Source: Pseudidiomarina sediminum DSM 21906 (GTDB lineage: Bacteria > Pseudomonadota > Gammaproteobacteria > Enterobacterales > Alteromonadaceae). Taken from it: a DNA stretch of 64,000 nucleotides. The notes beneath the pieces were generated by a model. The model was given only the letters and a program-made list of their open reading frames with translations. It made no database searches and was not told the DNA's origin. Shown in pieces: positions 24,582 through 34,743 of this stretch (position 1 is the stretch's first letter; the number at the start of each line of letters is the position of its first letter). Position numbers and translations under genes: made by a program. Where the stretch lies: NCBI RefSeq assembly GCF_000423165.1, contig NZ_KE383983.1, positions 728,221-792,220 on the forward strand, given 5' to 3'.

Positions 24582-26126
24582 TTGTCCAAATCACTCGCAA
24601 AATCTGGCCTTATTGTCAGCGCCATGACCTTTATTTCCCGCGTATTAGGCTTGGTACGCGATGTTGTGATTGCGAACTTGATGGGCGCAGGTGCCGCAGC
24701 AGACGTCTTCTTCTTTGCCAATAAGATTCCAAATTTCTTGCGTCGCCTGTTTGCGGAAGGTGCTTTTGCGCAGGCCTTTGTGCCAGTACTGACAGAGTAT
24801 CGTCAAGGGAAAGACATTGATGCGCAACGGTTGTTGATTGCGCGTGTCTCCGGCACCTTAGGCACCCTAGTGACCATTGTTACGCTCATTGGCGTGGTGG
24901 CCTCGCCGGTTGTAGCGGCCTTGTTCGGTACCGGTTGGTTTTTAGATTGGTATCATGACGGACCGCAAGGCGATAAGTTTGTTTTGGCCTCAGACTTATT
25001 GCGGATTACCTTTCCTTATTTGTGGTTCATTACGTTCACTGCACTTGCTGGGGCGGTGCTTAACACTCTAGGTAAATTTGCCGTCGCGGCATTCACGCCC
25101 GTCTTTTTGAATATTGCGATCATTGGCTTCGCATTATGGTTAGGCCCACAGTTAGAGCAGCCCGAATATGCTTTAGCTTGGGGGGTATTTGCCGGTGGTT
25201 TGATTCAATTCTTGTTCCAGATCCCTTTTATGAAGCGCGCAGGCTTGCTGGTTCGCCCGCAGTGGGGCTGGAATGACCCTGGAGTGACCAAGATACGGAA
25301 ACTTATGATTCCGGCCTTATTTGGCGTCTCAGTGAGCCAAATCAACTTACTACTGGACACTTTTATTGCGTCGTTTTTAGTTTCGGGCTCGATCAGTTGG
25401 TTGTATTACTCCGACCGGTTATTGGAATTCCCGCTGGGGTTATTTGGTATTGCCATTGCCACTGTCATTTTACCTGCTTTATCGTCCCGTCATGTTGATC
25501 AGTCTACAGATGCATTTAGCCGAACGCTGGACTGGGGCATTCGTAAGGTGGTGTTACTTGGGTTACCAGCGATGGCCGGGCTGATTGTGCTTGCTGAGCC
25601 GATGCTGATGGTCTTGTTTATGCGCGGTGAGTTTAGCCCAGAAGATGCGCGCTTGGCCTCGTATAGTTTATTTGCCTATGGTTCAGGGTTACTTAGCTTT
25701 ATGCTGGTGAAAGTACTCGCGACAGGATTTTATTCCCGCCAAGACACCAAACGACCAGTGAAGTACGGCATTATCGCGATGGTTTCCAATATGGTGTTTA
25801 ACGTTATTTTCGCGATTCCCTTTGGTTATGTTGGGCTAGCGATTGCGACCTCACTGTCGGCATTGTTAAATGCGTCGCTGCTCGGTTATAACTTGTGGCG
25901 TGACGGCGTGCTAAAACGTTATCCTGGAACGCTCACTTATCTGTTGAAAGTAACCTTAGCTGTGGTGGCGATGATTGCGGTGGTGCTCTGGTTAGCGCCG
26001 CAACGCTCTTGGTGGCTAGACGTCGATTTTATGGCGCGTGTGCAAGAACTTAGCCTGCTGATCGGAGCGGGGGCTTTGACCTATGGCGCAGCAATCCTGA
26101 TGTTACGGGTACCGTTAAAACACTAA
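24582..26126 (+). CDS. murJ: Lipid II flippase MurJ
   Basis: MurJ moves undecaprenyl-linked peptidoglycan precursor across the inner membrane. The 514 residues show about 14 membrane helices and the conserved N-terminal stretch SAMTFISRVLGLVRDVVIAN, then FFANKIPNFLRRLFAEGAFAQAFVPVL, with the arginines typical of the central cavity. The TTG start is supported by AGAGG five bases before it and by agreement with family N-termini. It heads the run murJ-ribF-ileS-lspA-fkpB-ispH. The heptamer array directly abuts its ribosome site, so array length could influence its expression. Confidence 0.95.
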   Translation: MSKSLAKSGLIVSAMTFISRVLGLVRDVVIANLMGAGAAADVFFFANKIPNFLRRLFAEGAFAQAFVPVLTEYRQGKDIDAQRLLIARVSGTLGTLVTIVTLIGVVASPVVAALFGTGWFLDWYHDGPQGDKFVLASDLLRITFPYLWFITFTALAGAVLNTLGKFAVAAFTPVFLNIAIIGFALWLGPQLEQPEYALAWGVFAGGLIQFLFQIPFMKRAGLLVRPQWGWNDPGVTKIRKLMIPALFGVSVSQINLLLDTFIASFLVSGSISWLYYSDRLLEFPLGLFGIAIATVILPALSSRHVDQSTDAFSRTLDWGIRKVVLLGLPAMAGLIVLAEPMLMVLFMRGEFSPEDARLASYSLFAYGSGLLSFMLVKVLATGFYSRQDTKRPVKYGIIAMVSNMVFNVIFAIPFGYVGLAIATSLSALLNASLLGYNLWRDGVLKRYPGTLTYLLKVTLAVVAMIAVVLWLAPQRSWWLDVDFMARVQELSLLIGAGALTYGAAILMLRVPLKH

Positions 26127-26160
26127 CCCTGTGCTGCTGGTGAGGCTGCGGTGACCCTGT

Positions 26161-26166
26161 TATAAT
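26161..26166 (+). promoter_or_regulatory. Candidate -10 box (TATAAT) upstream of ribF
   Basis: A perfect TATAAT lies 47 bases before the ribF ATG. No good -35 hexamer is visible at the right distance (nearest is TGGTGA), so this is tentative. Confidence 0.4.
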
Positions 26167-26213
26167 CGCGGCTTTCTTGAACGATTGGACCTGCGCTTCG
26201 TCGCTGTAGAACT

Positions 26214-27152
26214 ATGCAACTCATTCGTGGTATTCACAATATTCGTCCTAAGCACCGTGGTTGTGTATTAACCATCGGCAATTTTGATGGTGTGCATTTA
26301 GGGCATCAAGCCGTACTGGCGCAAGTGAAGGCGCAAGCGGCTGCGCGTGGCGTTGCTGCCACTGTGATGACGTTTGAGCCACAACCGCAAGAATTGTTTC
26401 AGCCAGCGCGTGCACCTGCGCGATTGACCAATCTGCGTGAAAAGCACCTGGCCTTGCGAGCGCAAGGCATCGATCGTCACCTCGTGATTGAATTTAACCA
26501 AAAGTTCGCCAATCTACCTGCGCGTGAGTTTATTGAACGCGTTTTAGTCGAGCAGCTTGGCGTCGAGTTTTTGGTGGTGGGTGATGATTTTCGATTTGGC
26601 CATGGCCGCGAGGGCGACTTTGCAATGCTGGTACGGGCAGGTAAGGAGCTGGGTTTTGCCGTGGTCGACACCCACAGCTATCGCCAGCAGCAGCAACGGG
26701 TCAGCAGCACCGCGATTCGCGAAGCGCTACAGCAAGGCGACTTTGCCCTAGCTGAAACCATGTTAGGGCGGCCCTATGCGCTGCAAGGACGCGTGGTGCA
26801 CGGTGCCAAAAAAGGCCGCACCATTGGGTTTCCAACCGCCAATATTCAGTTAAAGCGACTGCATTCGCCGTTGCAGGGTGTATTTGCAGTGCAGGTTGTT
26901 CGCAATGATGGCAAAATGCATGCAGGTGTTGCTAATATTGGACGCAAACCGACAGTGCATGGCGAACAGGTGCAACTTGAAGTGCATGTGTTCGATTATG
27001 CCGGTGATTTGTATGGGCAACAGCTTAAAGTAATACCAACGCACTTTATCCGTGCAGAGCGCAAGTTCAGTGCGTTCGCGGAGCTAAAACTGCAAATCGA
27101 ACAAGACGCGATAACCGCCAAGACGTTACTCGTTAGTCGTAGTGTCGAATAA
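26214..27152 (+). CDS. ribF: Bifunctional riboflavin kinase / FMN adenylyltransferase
   Basis: RibF converts riboflavin to FMN and then FAD in the cytoplasm. The FAD-synthetase half (about residues 1-185) has GNFDGVHLGHQAVL near residue 22 and the SSTAIREAL motif. The riboflavin-kinase half has GAKKGRTIGFPTANI near 200 and GVANIGRKPTV. At 312 residues it is of normal length. The last codons and stop lie in heptamer repeats (27124-27175), so the extreme C-terminus LVSRSVE may be repeat-derived. Confidence 0.96.
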   Translation: MQLIRGIHNIRPKHRGCVLTIGNFDGVHLGHQAVLAQVKAQAAARGVAATVMTFEPQPQELFQPARAPARLTNLREKHLALRAQGIDRHLVIEFNQKFANLPAREFIERVLVEQLGVEFLVVGDDFRFGHGREGDFAMLVRAGKELGFAVVDTHSYRQQQQRVSSTAIREALQQGDFALAETMLGRPYALQGRVVHGAKKGRTIGFPTANIQLKRLHSPLQGVFAVQVVRNDGKMHAGVANIGRKPTVHGEQVQLEVHVFDYAGDLYGQQLKVIPTHFIRAERKFSAFAELKLQIEQDAITAKTLLVSRSVE

Positions 27153-27175
27153 CCAATAACGAATAACGAATAACG
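27124..27175. repeat. Heptamer repeats around the ribF stop (CGTTANT then GAATAAC)
   Basis: CGTTACT, CGTTAGT and CGTAGTG (27124-27144) are followed by GAATAAC, CAATAAC, GAATAAC, GAATAAC, G (27147-27175). The two halves are inverted versions of the same unit. The ribF TAA at 27150-27152 is inside the second half. The unit matches that at 1821-1927. Confidence 0.75.
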
Positions 27176-27227
27176 TTTTTAGATGAACCATGGGGCAGCG
27201 CAAAAGCCCGAATAAAGGAACCAAATA

Positions 27228-30080
27228 ATGACCGACTACAAACACACGCTGAACTTACCGGAAACTGAGTTTCCGATGCGTGGTAATCTCGCGCAACGCG
27301 AGCCGCAGATGTTGCAACAGTGGTATGCCGATGACGTATACGGCAAAGTGCGGGTAGCGAAAGCCGGTAAGCCAGTGTTTATTTTGCACGATGGCCCTCC
27401 GTATGCGAACGGTCAAATTCATATTGGTCACGCGGTCAACAAAATCTTGAAAGACGTTATCGTCAAGGCGAAAACCTTAAGCGACTTCGATGCACCTTAT
27501 GTGCCGGGTTGGGACTGTCATGGTCTACCGATTGAGCTGCAAGTCGAGAAAAAGCATGGCAAGCCGGGCAAAAAATTGTCAGTTGCCGAGTTTCGCCAAA
27601 AGTGTCGTGACTATGCGATGACGCAAGTCAATGAGCAGCGTGAAGGCTTTAAGCGTTTGGGCGTGTTCGGTGACTGGGACAATCCGTACCTGACGATGAA
27701 CCCGAAACAAGAAGCCGATAGTATTCGTGCGCTTGGCAAAATCATCGAAAAAGGTCACTTGCAACAAGGTTTTAAACCTGTGCACTGGTGTACGGATTGT
27801 GGTTCAGCATTGGCTGAAGCGGAAGTTGAATACCAAGACAAGCGCTCGCCGGCGATTGATGTGAGTTTCACTGCGGTAGATGAAGCGCAGGTTGTTGCTG
27901 CGTTTGATCACCCGCAAGACCATGCCGGTGAAGGCCCCGTTAGTACCGTCATTTGGACCACGACACCTTGGACGATTCCGGCCAACCGCGCGGTGGCGGT
28001 GCACCCGGCACTTGAATATGCCTTGGTGCAGATTGAAGCAACTGAAGAGCGTTCTGCACAGCGCTTGATTTTGGCCGATGAATTGGTTGAATCAGCGATG
28101 GCGCGTTGGGGGATTGATAGTTATCACAAACTTGGTTTCGCCAAAGGTGCAGCGTTAGACAACATGCAGCTGCAACACCCGCTGTTCGCCGACGTACAGG
28201 TTCCTTTTGTCTTAGGTGAGCACGTTACCACCGATTCAGGTACGGGCTGTGTACACACCGCACCAGGTCATGGTGTTGACGATTTCTTGGTCGGCCAACG
28301 CTATGGCCTAGAAGTCTATAACCCGGTTGGTGACAATGGTGTTTATAAAGACGACACGCCAATGTTTGCAGGGCAGCACGTGATGAAGGCCAACGATGCC
28401 ATCGTTGAAGCCATTAAAGACGCGGGCCATTTGGTCCACCATGAAGCCTATAACCACTCGTATCCGCATTGTTGGCGTCACAAAACGCCAATTATTTTCC
28501 GTGCGACACCACAATGGTTTATCAGCATGGATAAGCAGGGCCTACGAAGCAAAGCCTTAGAACAAATTAAGCAAGTGCGTTGGGTACCTGAGTGGGGGCA
28601 AAGCCGTATCGAGAGTATGGTTGATGGTCGCCCTGATTGGTGTATTTCACGGCAGCGTACGTGGGGGAACCCGATCGCCTTGTTTGTCCGTCGTGATGAC
28701 GATTCCTTGCATCCACGTTCACTTGAGTTGCTTGAAGAAGTGGCGAAGCGCGTTGAGCAAGAGGGTATTCAAGCTTGGTTTGACATTGAACCTGAAGAAC
28801 TGCTTGGTGACGAAGCGAAAGACTACCGCAAAGTCACCGATACACTTGATGTTTGGTTTGATTCTGGGGTGACCCATGAAGCCGTGCTGAATCAAACGCC
28901 TGGTCTGCAGTGGCCTGCTGATTTGTACCTTGAAGGTTCGGATCAACACCGTGGTTGGTTCCAATCGTCGTTGCTGACGGGCGTTGCGATGTACGACCAA
29001 GCTCCTTATAAGCAAGTGGTCACGCACGGCTTTACCGTTGATGGACAAGGACGCAAGATGTCTAAGTCGATTGGTAACGTGATCGCACCGCAAGAAGTGA
29101 TGAATAAGCTTGGTGGCGATATTCTGCGGTTATGGGTCGCGGCGACCGATTACTCGGGCGAAATGACGGTCTCTGATGAGATTCTGAAGCGTTCAGCTGA
29201 TAGCTATCGTCGCTTGCGCAATACCGCGCGCTTCTTGCTGGCTAATATCAACGCCTTTGATCCTGCTGAGCATGCTGTCGCCAGTGATGACATGGTCGCT
29301 ATGGATCGTTGGATTGTGGCACGAGCTGTGGCACTGCAAAGTGAACTGCTTGAAGCCTATGACAACTATCAATTCCACGTGGTGGTGCAAAAGTTGATGC
29401 ACTTCTGCTCGATTGAGTTAGGTAGTTTCTACTTAGATGTGATCAAAGACCGTCAGTACACCGCGAAACGTGACTGTGTTGCGCAACGTTCGTGTCAGAC
29501 CGCGCTGTATCATATCGCTGAATTGTTGGTGCGCTGGTTAGCACCGATTTGTAGCTTCACCGCACAAGAAGTGTGGACAGCGTTACCGAATCGTGATGCA
29601 CAAGGACAAGCGCGGGCGCAATACGTGTTTACCGAAACCTGGTATCGCGACGCCGACAGCATTCAAGTGGCAGACAGTGATAATGCCTTCTGGCAGCAGT
29701 TACTCGAAGTGCGTGATGCAGTGAACCAAGCGCTTGAGCAAGCACGTCGCAATGATGAAATCGGCGGTTCGTTGCAGGCTGAGGTGACTTTGTTTGCGAC
29801 CAGCGCGTTAGCAAAACAACTGCAAAGCTTAGATGACGAACTGCGTTTTGTGTTACTTACTTCAGCTGCTCGCGTTGAAAGCGTTGACGCCGCACCTGCA
29901 GGAGCGACTGAAACGGCATTGAAGGGGTTATGGGTCACGGTTGCGAAAACCGCATACACGAAGTGTGAGCGGTGCTGGCATCATCGTCCAGAGGTGGGCA
30001 GTATCGCTGACCACCCAACCTTGTGTCAGCGCTGCGTGAGCAACGTTGATGGTGACGGTGAGGAGCGTCGTTTTGCCTAA
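27228..30080 (+). CDS. ileS: Isoleucyl-tRNA synthetase
   Basis: This class Ia synthetase charges tRNA-Ile and edits valine. The 950 residues carry the HIGH-type motif [14 protein letters not shown] (about residues 57-70), the editing domain with [26 protein letters not shown], and the KMSKS loop [11 protein letters not shown] near residue 605. A C-terminal zinc-binding set CERCWHHR...CQRC is also present. The length is that of the bacterial type 1 enzyme. AAGGAACC precedes the ATG. Its last bases overlap lspA. Confidence 0.97.
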   Translation: MTDYKHTLNLPETEFPMRGNLAQREPQMLQQWYADDVYGKVRVAKAGKPVFILHDGPPYANGQIHIGHAVNKILKDVIVKAKTLSDFDAPYVPGWDCHGLPIELQVEKKHGKPGKKLSVAEFRQKCRDYAMTQVNEQREGFKRLGVFGDWDNPYLTMNPKQEADSIRALGKIIEKGHLQQGFKPVHWCTDCGSALAEAEVEYQDKRSPAIDVSFTAVDEAQVVAAFDHPQDHAGEGPVSTVIWTTTPWTIPANRAVAVHPALEYALVQIEATEERSAQRLILADELVESAMARWGIDSYHKLGFAKGAALDNMQLQHPLFADVQVPFVLGEHVTTDSGTGCVHTAPGHGVDDFLVGQRYGLEVYNPVGDNGVYKDDTPMFAGQHVMKANDAIVEAIKDAGHLVHHEAYNHSYPHCWRHKTPIIFRATPQWFISMDKQGLRSKALEQIKQVRWVPEWGQSRIESMVDGRPDWCISRQRTWGNPIALFVRRDDDSLHPRSLELLEEVAKRVEQEGIQAWFDIEPEELLGDEAKDYRKVTDTLDVWFDSGVTHEAVLNQTPGLQWPADLYLEGSDQHRGWFQSSLLTGVAMYDQAPYKQVVTHGFTVDGQGRKMSKSIGNVIAPQEVMNKLGGDILRLWVAATDYSGEMTVSDEILKRSADSYRRLRNTARFLLANINAFDPAEHAVASDDMVAMDRWIVARAVALQSELLEAYDNYQFHVVVQKLMHFCSIELGSFYLDVIKDRQYTAKRDCVAQRSCQTALYHIAELLVRWLAPICSFTAQEVWTALPNRDAQGQARAQYVFTETWYRDADSIQVADSDNAFWQQLLEVRDAVNQALEQARRNDEIGGSLQAEVTLFATSALAKQLQSLDDELRFVLLTSAARVESVDAAPAGATETALKGLWVTVAKTAYTKCERCWHHRPEVGSIADHPTLCQRCVSNVDGDGEERRFA

Positions 30081-30588
30081 AGCTAACGTGGATTTAAATA
30101 AGCGTCTCAGCGGGTTACAGTTTCTGTGGCTCTCGCTGGTGCTTATTGTATTGGATCAGCTGACCAAACAATGGGTTATTCGGGTTTTTGACTTGTACGA
30201 AAGTATCGAGATCATGCCGTACTTAAACTTTACCTATGTCCGCAATTTCGGTGCAGCGTTTAGTTTTTTGAGTGATCAAGATGGCTGGCAACGTTGGATG
30301 TTTACCCTACTAGCATTGGCGGTGAGCGTGATTTTATTGGTCTGGCTGCGCCGCAATCCGGTGGGGCTGTGGCGTCAAAACTTTGCGTTCTCGTTGATCC
30401 TCGCGGGTGCTATTGGAAATGTGATTGATCGTTTGATTTACGGCTACGTCATTGACTTTATTGATGTGTACGTAGACAACTGGCACTGGCCTGCCTTCAA
30501 CGTTGCCGATATGGCGATTACGGTTGGGGCGGTGTTGATGTTGTTAGAAGCCTTTTTTGAGCAGCGTCAGGAGCATCGTAATGACTAG
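30073..30588 (+). CDS. lspA: Lipoprotein signal peptidase (signal peptidase II)
   Basis: This inner-membrane aspartic protease removes signal peptides from prolipoproteins. A TTG at 30073 ([12 protein letters not shown]) with GAGGAG upstream gives 171 residues, normal for LspA; an ATG at 30046 inside ileS would add nine atypical residues. Four membrane helices are visible, and the conserved sites are [30 protein letters not shown] and FNVADMAI, which carry the two catalytic aspartates. It overlaps ileS by 8 bases and fkpB by 8. Confidence 0.95.
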   Translation: MPKANVDLNKRLSGLQFLWLSLVLIVLDQLTKQWVIRVFDLYESIEIMPYLNFTYVRNFGAAFSFLSDQDGWQRWMFTLLALAVSVILLVWLRRNPVGLWRQNFAFSLILAGAIGNVIDRLIYGYVIDFIDVYVDNWHWPAFNVADMAITVGAVLMLLEAFFEQRQEHRND

Positions 30589-31021
30589 TCGTTTAGCGAT
30601 TGAGCACGGCCGTGAGGTCGTCCTCCATTTCACCATTAAATTGACCGATGAGTCAGTTGCCGATAGCACCAAGATGTCAGGTAAGCCGGCCAAGTTTCGC
30701 ATGGGTGATGGCTCGCTGACCGAAAACTTTGAAAGTTGTTTGGTCGGAATGAAAGCTGGTGAAGCGCGCGAATTTGAATTGGCACCGGAAGACGCTTTTG
30801 GTCAGCCCAACAAAGATAACTTTTATCAGGTAGAAACCACTAAATTTACTGAAGGGCGGCCGGAAGTCGGGCAGATTTTTACCTTTCCACAGCCCGATGG
30901 CAGCGAGTTACCAGGCATCGTTCGGAATATTAACGAACAGTTTGTGACCATTGATTTTAATCATCCTTTGGCTGGTCAGCATGTCCGTTTTGCCGTCGAA
31001 ATTATTGAGGTGAATCCGTAA
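30581..31021 (+). CDS. fkpB: FKBP-type peptidyl-prolyl isomerase (SlpA-like)
   Basis: This is a small cytoplasmic peptidyl-prolyl cis/trans isomerase of 146 residues. The ATG at 30581 has CAGGAG upstream; a TTG-type extension to 30557 is unlikely. The FKBP core is seen in [15 protein letters not shown] and [20 protein letters not shown], with the inserted IF domain around [16 protein letters not shown] and the return strand [15 protein letters not shown]. The order lspA-fkpB-ispH is conserved in gammaproteobacteria. The stop overlaps the ispH ATG by one base. Confidence 0.94.
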   Translation: MTSRLAIEHGREVVLHFTIKLTDESVADSTKMSGKPAKFRMGDGSLTENFESCLVGMKAGEAREFELAPEDAFGQPNKDNFYQVETTKFTEGRPEVGQIFTFPQPDGSELPGIVRNINEQFVTIDFNHPLAGQHVRFAVEIIEVNP

Positions 31022-31962
31022 TGAAAATTGTTCTGGCGAACCCACGAGGGTTTTGTGCCGGTGTGGACCGTGCCATTACCATTGTTGAGCGCGCGTTAGA
31101 AATTTTTGAGCCACCCATTTATGTACGTCATGAGGTTGTACACAACAAATATGTCGTGGACTCTCTGCGTGATGCTGGTGCAGTATTCGTTGATGAATTG
31201 GACGAAGTTCCTGACGATAGTATTGTCATCTTTTCTGCCCACGGGGTCTCGCAAGCGGTCCGCCAAGAGGCGAAAGATCGCGGTCTCAAAGTTTTTGATG
31301 CGACTTGTCCGCTGGTCACCAAAGTACATATGGAAGTGACTCGTGCTAGCCGCAAAGGCCAAGAGTGTGTGTTGATTGGTCATGCTGGACACCCTGAAGT
31401 GGAAGGCACTATGGGGCAATATTCCAACAGTGAGGGTGGCATTTACCTAGTGGAGTCGGTCGCCGACGTCGCTCAGTTAGAAGTAAAAAATCCGCAGCAG
31501 CTGCATTACATGAGTCAAACGACCTTGTCTGTAGATGATACTGCGGACGTGATTGACGCATTGCGACAAAAATTCCCCGATATTCAAGGGCCGCGTAAAG
31601 ACGATATCTGTTACGCCACGCAAAACCGCCAAGATGCGGTGCGTGATCTTGCGGCAGATGTTGACTTGTTATTAGTGGTCGGCGCACGGAATAGCTCCAA
31701 CTCAAACCGTTTGCGTGAGTTAGCTGAGAAAATGGCGACGCCAGCTTATTTGATCGACGATGCCAGTTGTATTGATCAACAATGGCTGCAGAATGTGGAA
31801 CGGGTAGGGGTTACTGCAGGAGCCTCAGCGCCTGAAATTCTGGTGCAAAACGTGATCAAACAATTGCAGGCGTGGGGCGGTGAGACGGTGGAAGAGCGTA
31901 GCGGTCGGGAAGAGAATATTACCTTCTCTATTCCGCCAGAACTACGTGTTGTCGAGCTTTAA
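31021..31962 (+). CDS. ispH: 4-hydroxy-3-methylbut-2-enyl diphosphate reductase
   Basis: IspH is an iron-sulfur enzyme that performs the last step of the MEP isoprenoid pathway, making IPP and DMAPP from HMBPP. The 313 residues include the three cluster cysteines in [12 protein letters not shown] (C12), [12 protein letters not shown] (near 96) and [11 protein letters not shown] (near 197). The [10 protein letters not shown] and SSNSNRLRE substrate motifs are also present. It is cytoplasmic and of normal length. Confidence 0.97.
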   Translation: MKIVLANPRGFCAGVDRAITIVERALEIFEPPIYVRHEVVHNKYVVDSLRDAGAVFVDELDEVPDDSIVIFSAHGVSQAVRQEAKDRGLKVFDATCPLVTKVHMEVTRASRKGQECVLIGHAGHPEVEGTMGQYSNSEGGIYLVESVADVAQLEVKNPQQLHYMSQTTLSVDDTADVIDALRQKFPDIQGPRKDDICYATQNRQDAVRDLAADVDLLLVVGARNSSNSNRLRELAEKMATPAYLIDDASCIDQQWLQNVERVGVTAGASAPEILVQNVIKQLQAWGGETVEERSGREENITFSIPPELRVVEL

Positions 31963-31969
31963 CTATTGT

Positions 31970-31991
31970 GGAGCGCTGTGTTTAGCGCTCC
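31970..31991. terminator. Hairpin between convergent ispH and pilE
   Basis: GGAGCGCT-gtgttt-AGCGCTCC is a perfect 8-base stem. There is no T run on either side, so it is a weak or Rho-assisted terminator at best. Its right arm encodes the last codons of pilE (CWER and stop region). Confidence 0.45.
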
Positions 31992-32368
31992 CAACATGCC
32001 GCAGGTGCTTTTTGATCGTTTTGATTCAGCGTCATTGATGTGCAGCCGCTATCGTTCACCTGTGTTCCCTTCGCAGTCGCCGTTAAGGTGTAGGTTTCAG
32101 CACCAATATTGGTGACGCTAAAGTCATAATAATCACTGCTCAGGGTGATCCCCAAGGTGGCAATGTTGGCATAGGCCGCATTTTTTAGACGATACTCTTC
32201 TTGCGCCATTTGCAGCGTCAGCAGCTGTCCCATGGCGTCAGCGCGTCGCGCTTCACGAACGTAATCGACAAAGTTGGGATAAGCGACGCCGGCAAGGATA
32301 CCGACGATGACAATCACAATCATGATTTCGATCAGCGTCATACCCGCAGATTTTAATTTCACTTGCAT
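31982..32368 (-). CDS. pilE: Type IV pilin PilE-like
   Basis: This 128-residue prepilin has a short leader cut after G9, then MTLIEIMIVIVIVGILAGVAYPNF with glutamate at +5, the class III signal of type IV pilins. It has a predicted C-terminal disulfide (C109-C125). It resembles the minor pilin PilE that normally follows PilY1 in the fimT-pilVWXY1 operon, but here it faces the opposite way and is separated from fimT by 92 bases. It may act in pilus assembly as a minor pilin; a PilA-type role cannot be excluded. Confidence 0.85.
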   Translation of the reverse strand: MQVKLKSAGMTLIEIMIVIVIVGILAGVAYPNFVDYVREARRADAMGQLLTLQMAQEEYRLKNAAYANIATLGITLSSDYYDFSVTNIGAETYTLTATAKGTQVNDSGCTSMTLNQNDQKAPAACWER

Positions 32369-32460
32369 TCGTTTGCCTTGTCGTAAAATATGGGTTTATA
32401 CACTACACTGTTAAGACTCACTTACACTTAAATAGATACGCTATTTTCGGCCATTAAGCA

Positions 32461-33021
32461 ATGTGCAGAACCTACACGCAAACTTTTATTCGCGCCTATC
32501 GTGGCTTCACGTTACTAGAATTACTGGTAACCCTGGTCATTTTATCTATTGTGCTTGGCGCGGGAGTGCCGATGATGCTTAACTTGGCGAAATCCATGCG
32601 GTTACAAGGCGCTGCGCAAGATACCTACGCGTTGTTACAGTATGCTCGCACGGATGCGCTGCGCACCGGCGAGAATCGTTTTGTGGTGTGGGATAGTAAA
32701 GACGGCAGTTGGTGTGCCGCAGTCACCAATGATCAGAATTGCGATTGCATGGAAGATGACTGCTCAATAAATGGTGTGCTGCGTCAGATCCATAGCGATG
32801 ATTACAACGACATTGCAGTGGCTCCGAGCTTTGCATCCGACTCCGACTCAACTCGCTTTGATGGTATGCGCGGTTTGGCCATGGGCAATAATGGCCACGT
32901 TGCGTTAAAGATGATGGACGACGATACAACACTTGCGGAAGTGCGTTTGGTCGTCAGTACGCTGGGGCGTATTCGCTATTGTCGCCAGTCGGGTGAAGTA
33001 GGAGATTATCCAGCATGCTAA
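32461..33021 (+). CDS. fimT: GspH/FimT-type pseudopilin
   Basis: This 186-residue minor pilin has the leader MCRTYTQTFIRAYRG, then FTLLELLVTLVILSIVLGAG with glutamate +5 (E20), followed by a FimT/GspH-type globular part rich in cysteines (CAAVTNDQNCDCMEDDC). It likely helps initiate type IV pilus assembly. The 3' end overlaps pilW by seven bases. It is the first gene of a four-gene pilin operon. Confidence 0.82.
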   Translation: MCRTYTQTFIRAYRGFTLLELLVTLVILSIVLGAGVPMMLNLAKSMRLQGAAQDTYALLQYARTDALRTGENRFVVWDSKDGSWCAAVTNDQNCDCMEDDCSINGVLRQIHSDDYNDIAVAPSFASDSDSTRFDGMRGLAMGNNGHVALKMMDDDTTLAEVRLVVSTLGRIRYCRQSGEVGDYPAC

Positions 33022-33632
33022 ACAAACCTCAACACGGCTTATCTATCGTTGAGTTGATGATCACCATCACCTTGGGGTTATTGCTGATGGCGGCATTAAC
33101 CGCGGTGTTTGCGAACACCATTGGCGTGAACTCGAGAAGTTTGAAATTGAGCCAGTTACATGAAGAAGCAACTGCCGCTATGGAGTTGATGGTGAGCGAT
33201 TTGCGTCGCGCGGGTTACCGTGGCGATGCAGCCAAGCTTATTTATGATCCGACCAACGCCAGTACCGCGTTTAACAATACGGTTGTGTTGGGTCAGTTGA
33301 CCGGTGAAGAGGCGAATAGCTGCATTTTATTTGCCTACGATGCTGATGCTGATGGCGTGCATGATGGCGCCAGTGAAAACTTTGGCTACCGCCTTAACAA
33401 TGGCCAGCTCCAGCGTCGCCAAAGTTCGGCAGGCTGTGATTCTGGCGGGTGGCAAAGCCTGACTACCAGCAGCATGATTACGGTCACTGATTTAGATTTT
33501 ACTTTGACCGAACGGATGTTGAGCTTAGTCAACGAGCAACGCGTAACTATTGCGCTCCAAGTTGCCATGCCAAGTGACGCCGAAATTACGCGAACAATGA
33601 CAACAGAAGTGGTGATCCGTAATGCGTTTTAA
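33015..33632 (+). CDS. pilW: Minor pilin PilW-like
   Basis: This 205-residue protein has the class III leader MLNKPQHG cut before LSIVELMITITLGLLLMAAL (E13 at +5). The segment EATAAMELMVSDLRRAGYRG is the PilW hallmark. It is probably part of the priming complex at the pilus tip. It overlaps fimT and pilX (start codon within the last 11 bases), consistent with a coupled operon. Confidence 0.85.
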   Translation: MLNKPQHGLSIVELMITITLGLLLMAALTAVFANTIGVNSRSLKLSQLHEEATAAMELMVSDLRRAGYRGDAAKLIYDPTNASTAFNNTVVLGQLTGEEANSCILFAYDADADGVHDGASENFGYRLNNGQLQRRQSSAGCDSGGWQSLTTSSMITVTDLDFTLTERMLSLVNEQRVTIALQVAMPSDAEITRTMTTEVVIRNAF

Positions 33633-34743
33633 TCAACGAGCCACGCGAACGCGCGGTTTTGCGACCGTGACCATTACCATTTTATTATTGGCGGTGGTGA
33701 TTTTGGTTACGCTCTATACTGCACGATTCAAAGCCCAAGAACAGCGTATCATGCGTAACCATCTGGCAATGCAAGAAGCACGAATGGTGGCCGATGCGGC
33801 GCTTGAGCAGACCATCATGCGTATAGAAGAAGAGCCAAGTAATTTAACCCGCACCATTACCGGTGATCTTGGCGGCGCTGCATATACGGCGACCATTACG
33901 CATGTCAATTATCCGAATACTGCGCGTGGCAATGTTGATGTTGTTGAAGTTGAAGTGGTGGCCAGCTCGGTAGATGGTTCAGCGACCCAGCGCGCAATGC
34001 AAGAGCTGGTGGTAATGTCGTTGGTACGGGGCGGCCCAAATGTACCGCTCGCGATTCGCGGCGGTGTTAATGTTTCTGGTAGTTTTGAAGTGGTGGCCAA
34101 TCCGAACGGTGGTGGCGATGGCGTACCTTTGTCGATTTGGACCCGTGATGATGTTGATATTAACGGTGCTGGCACAACGTGTGGCCAGTATGAATTTGTC
34201 ACCGGGGTCTGTAGCTCACAAACCTTGAGTGAGCGTGGCGAGCATGGCATCGATATTTTAGACAACGACCCGAATTTTCCCGATGACTTGCTGGATTACC
34301 TCTTTGGGATTCCGGAGGATAGCTGGCAAGACTTACGCGCGCTGGCAAATCAAGAAGTCGATAACTGCAACGGGCTAGGGCCTTCAACCACAGGTTTGAT
34401 TTGGGTCAATGGTGACTGCGATATGCCCAACGGAAATGTTGGTCAGCCGACAGCTCCAGCACTGATTGTGGTGCACGACGGTGATTTTAAAATGAACGGT
34501 AGTGTGACCTTGTATGGCATGGTGTTCCAATTTGTTACGCCTGACCTGTCACCGATGCCACAGTTCGAAATTACCTTAAACGGTGGTGCCTATGTCGAAG
34601 GGGCCATTCTTGCCAGTCAAAATCCGAAATTATCCAACGGTAACCTGACCGTGCGGTATAGTTCGGACGTTTCGAATAGTGTGGTGACGAACGATGAGTT
34701 TCGTCGTTTGTACCGGGTAGGAGGAAGTTGGCATGACTTCTAA
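33622..34743 (+). CDS. pilX: Minor pilin PilX-like
   Basis: This is a 373-residue protein with leader MRFNQRATRTRG followed by FATVTITILLLAVVILVTLY. As in known PilX proteins the residue at +5 is not glutamate (here T17), which fits a PilX/GspK-like role at the pilus tip. The helix continues with QEQRIMRNHLAMQEARMVADAALEQT. The C-terminal part is beta-rich with cysteines (CGQYEFVTGVCSS, CNGLGPS, CDMPNGN). It is longer than a standard PilX (~200 residues). The pilV-like gene starts 11 bases before its end. Confidence 0.78.
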   Translation: MRFNQRATRTRGFATVTITILLLAVVILVTLYTARFKAQEQRIMRNHLAMQEARMVADAALEQTIMRIEEEPSNLTRTITGDLGGAAYTATITHVNYPNTARGNVDVVEVEVVASSVDGSATQRAMQELVVMSLVRGGPNVPLAIRGGVNVSGSFEVVANPNGGGDGVPLSIWTRDDVDINGAGTTCGQYEFVTGVCSSQTLSERGEHGIDILDNDPNFPDDLLDYLFGIPEDSWQDLRALANQEVDNCNGLGPSTTGLIWVNGDCDMPNGNVGQPTAPALIVVHDGDFKMNGSVTLYGMVFQFVTPDLSPMPQFEITLNGGAYVEGAILASQNPKLSNGNLTVRYSSDVSNSVVTNDEFRRLYRVGGSWHDF

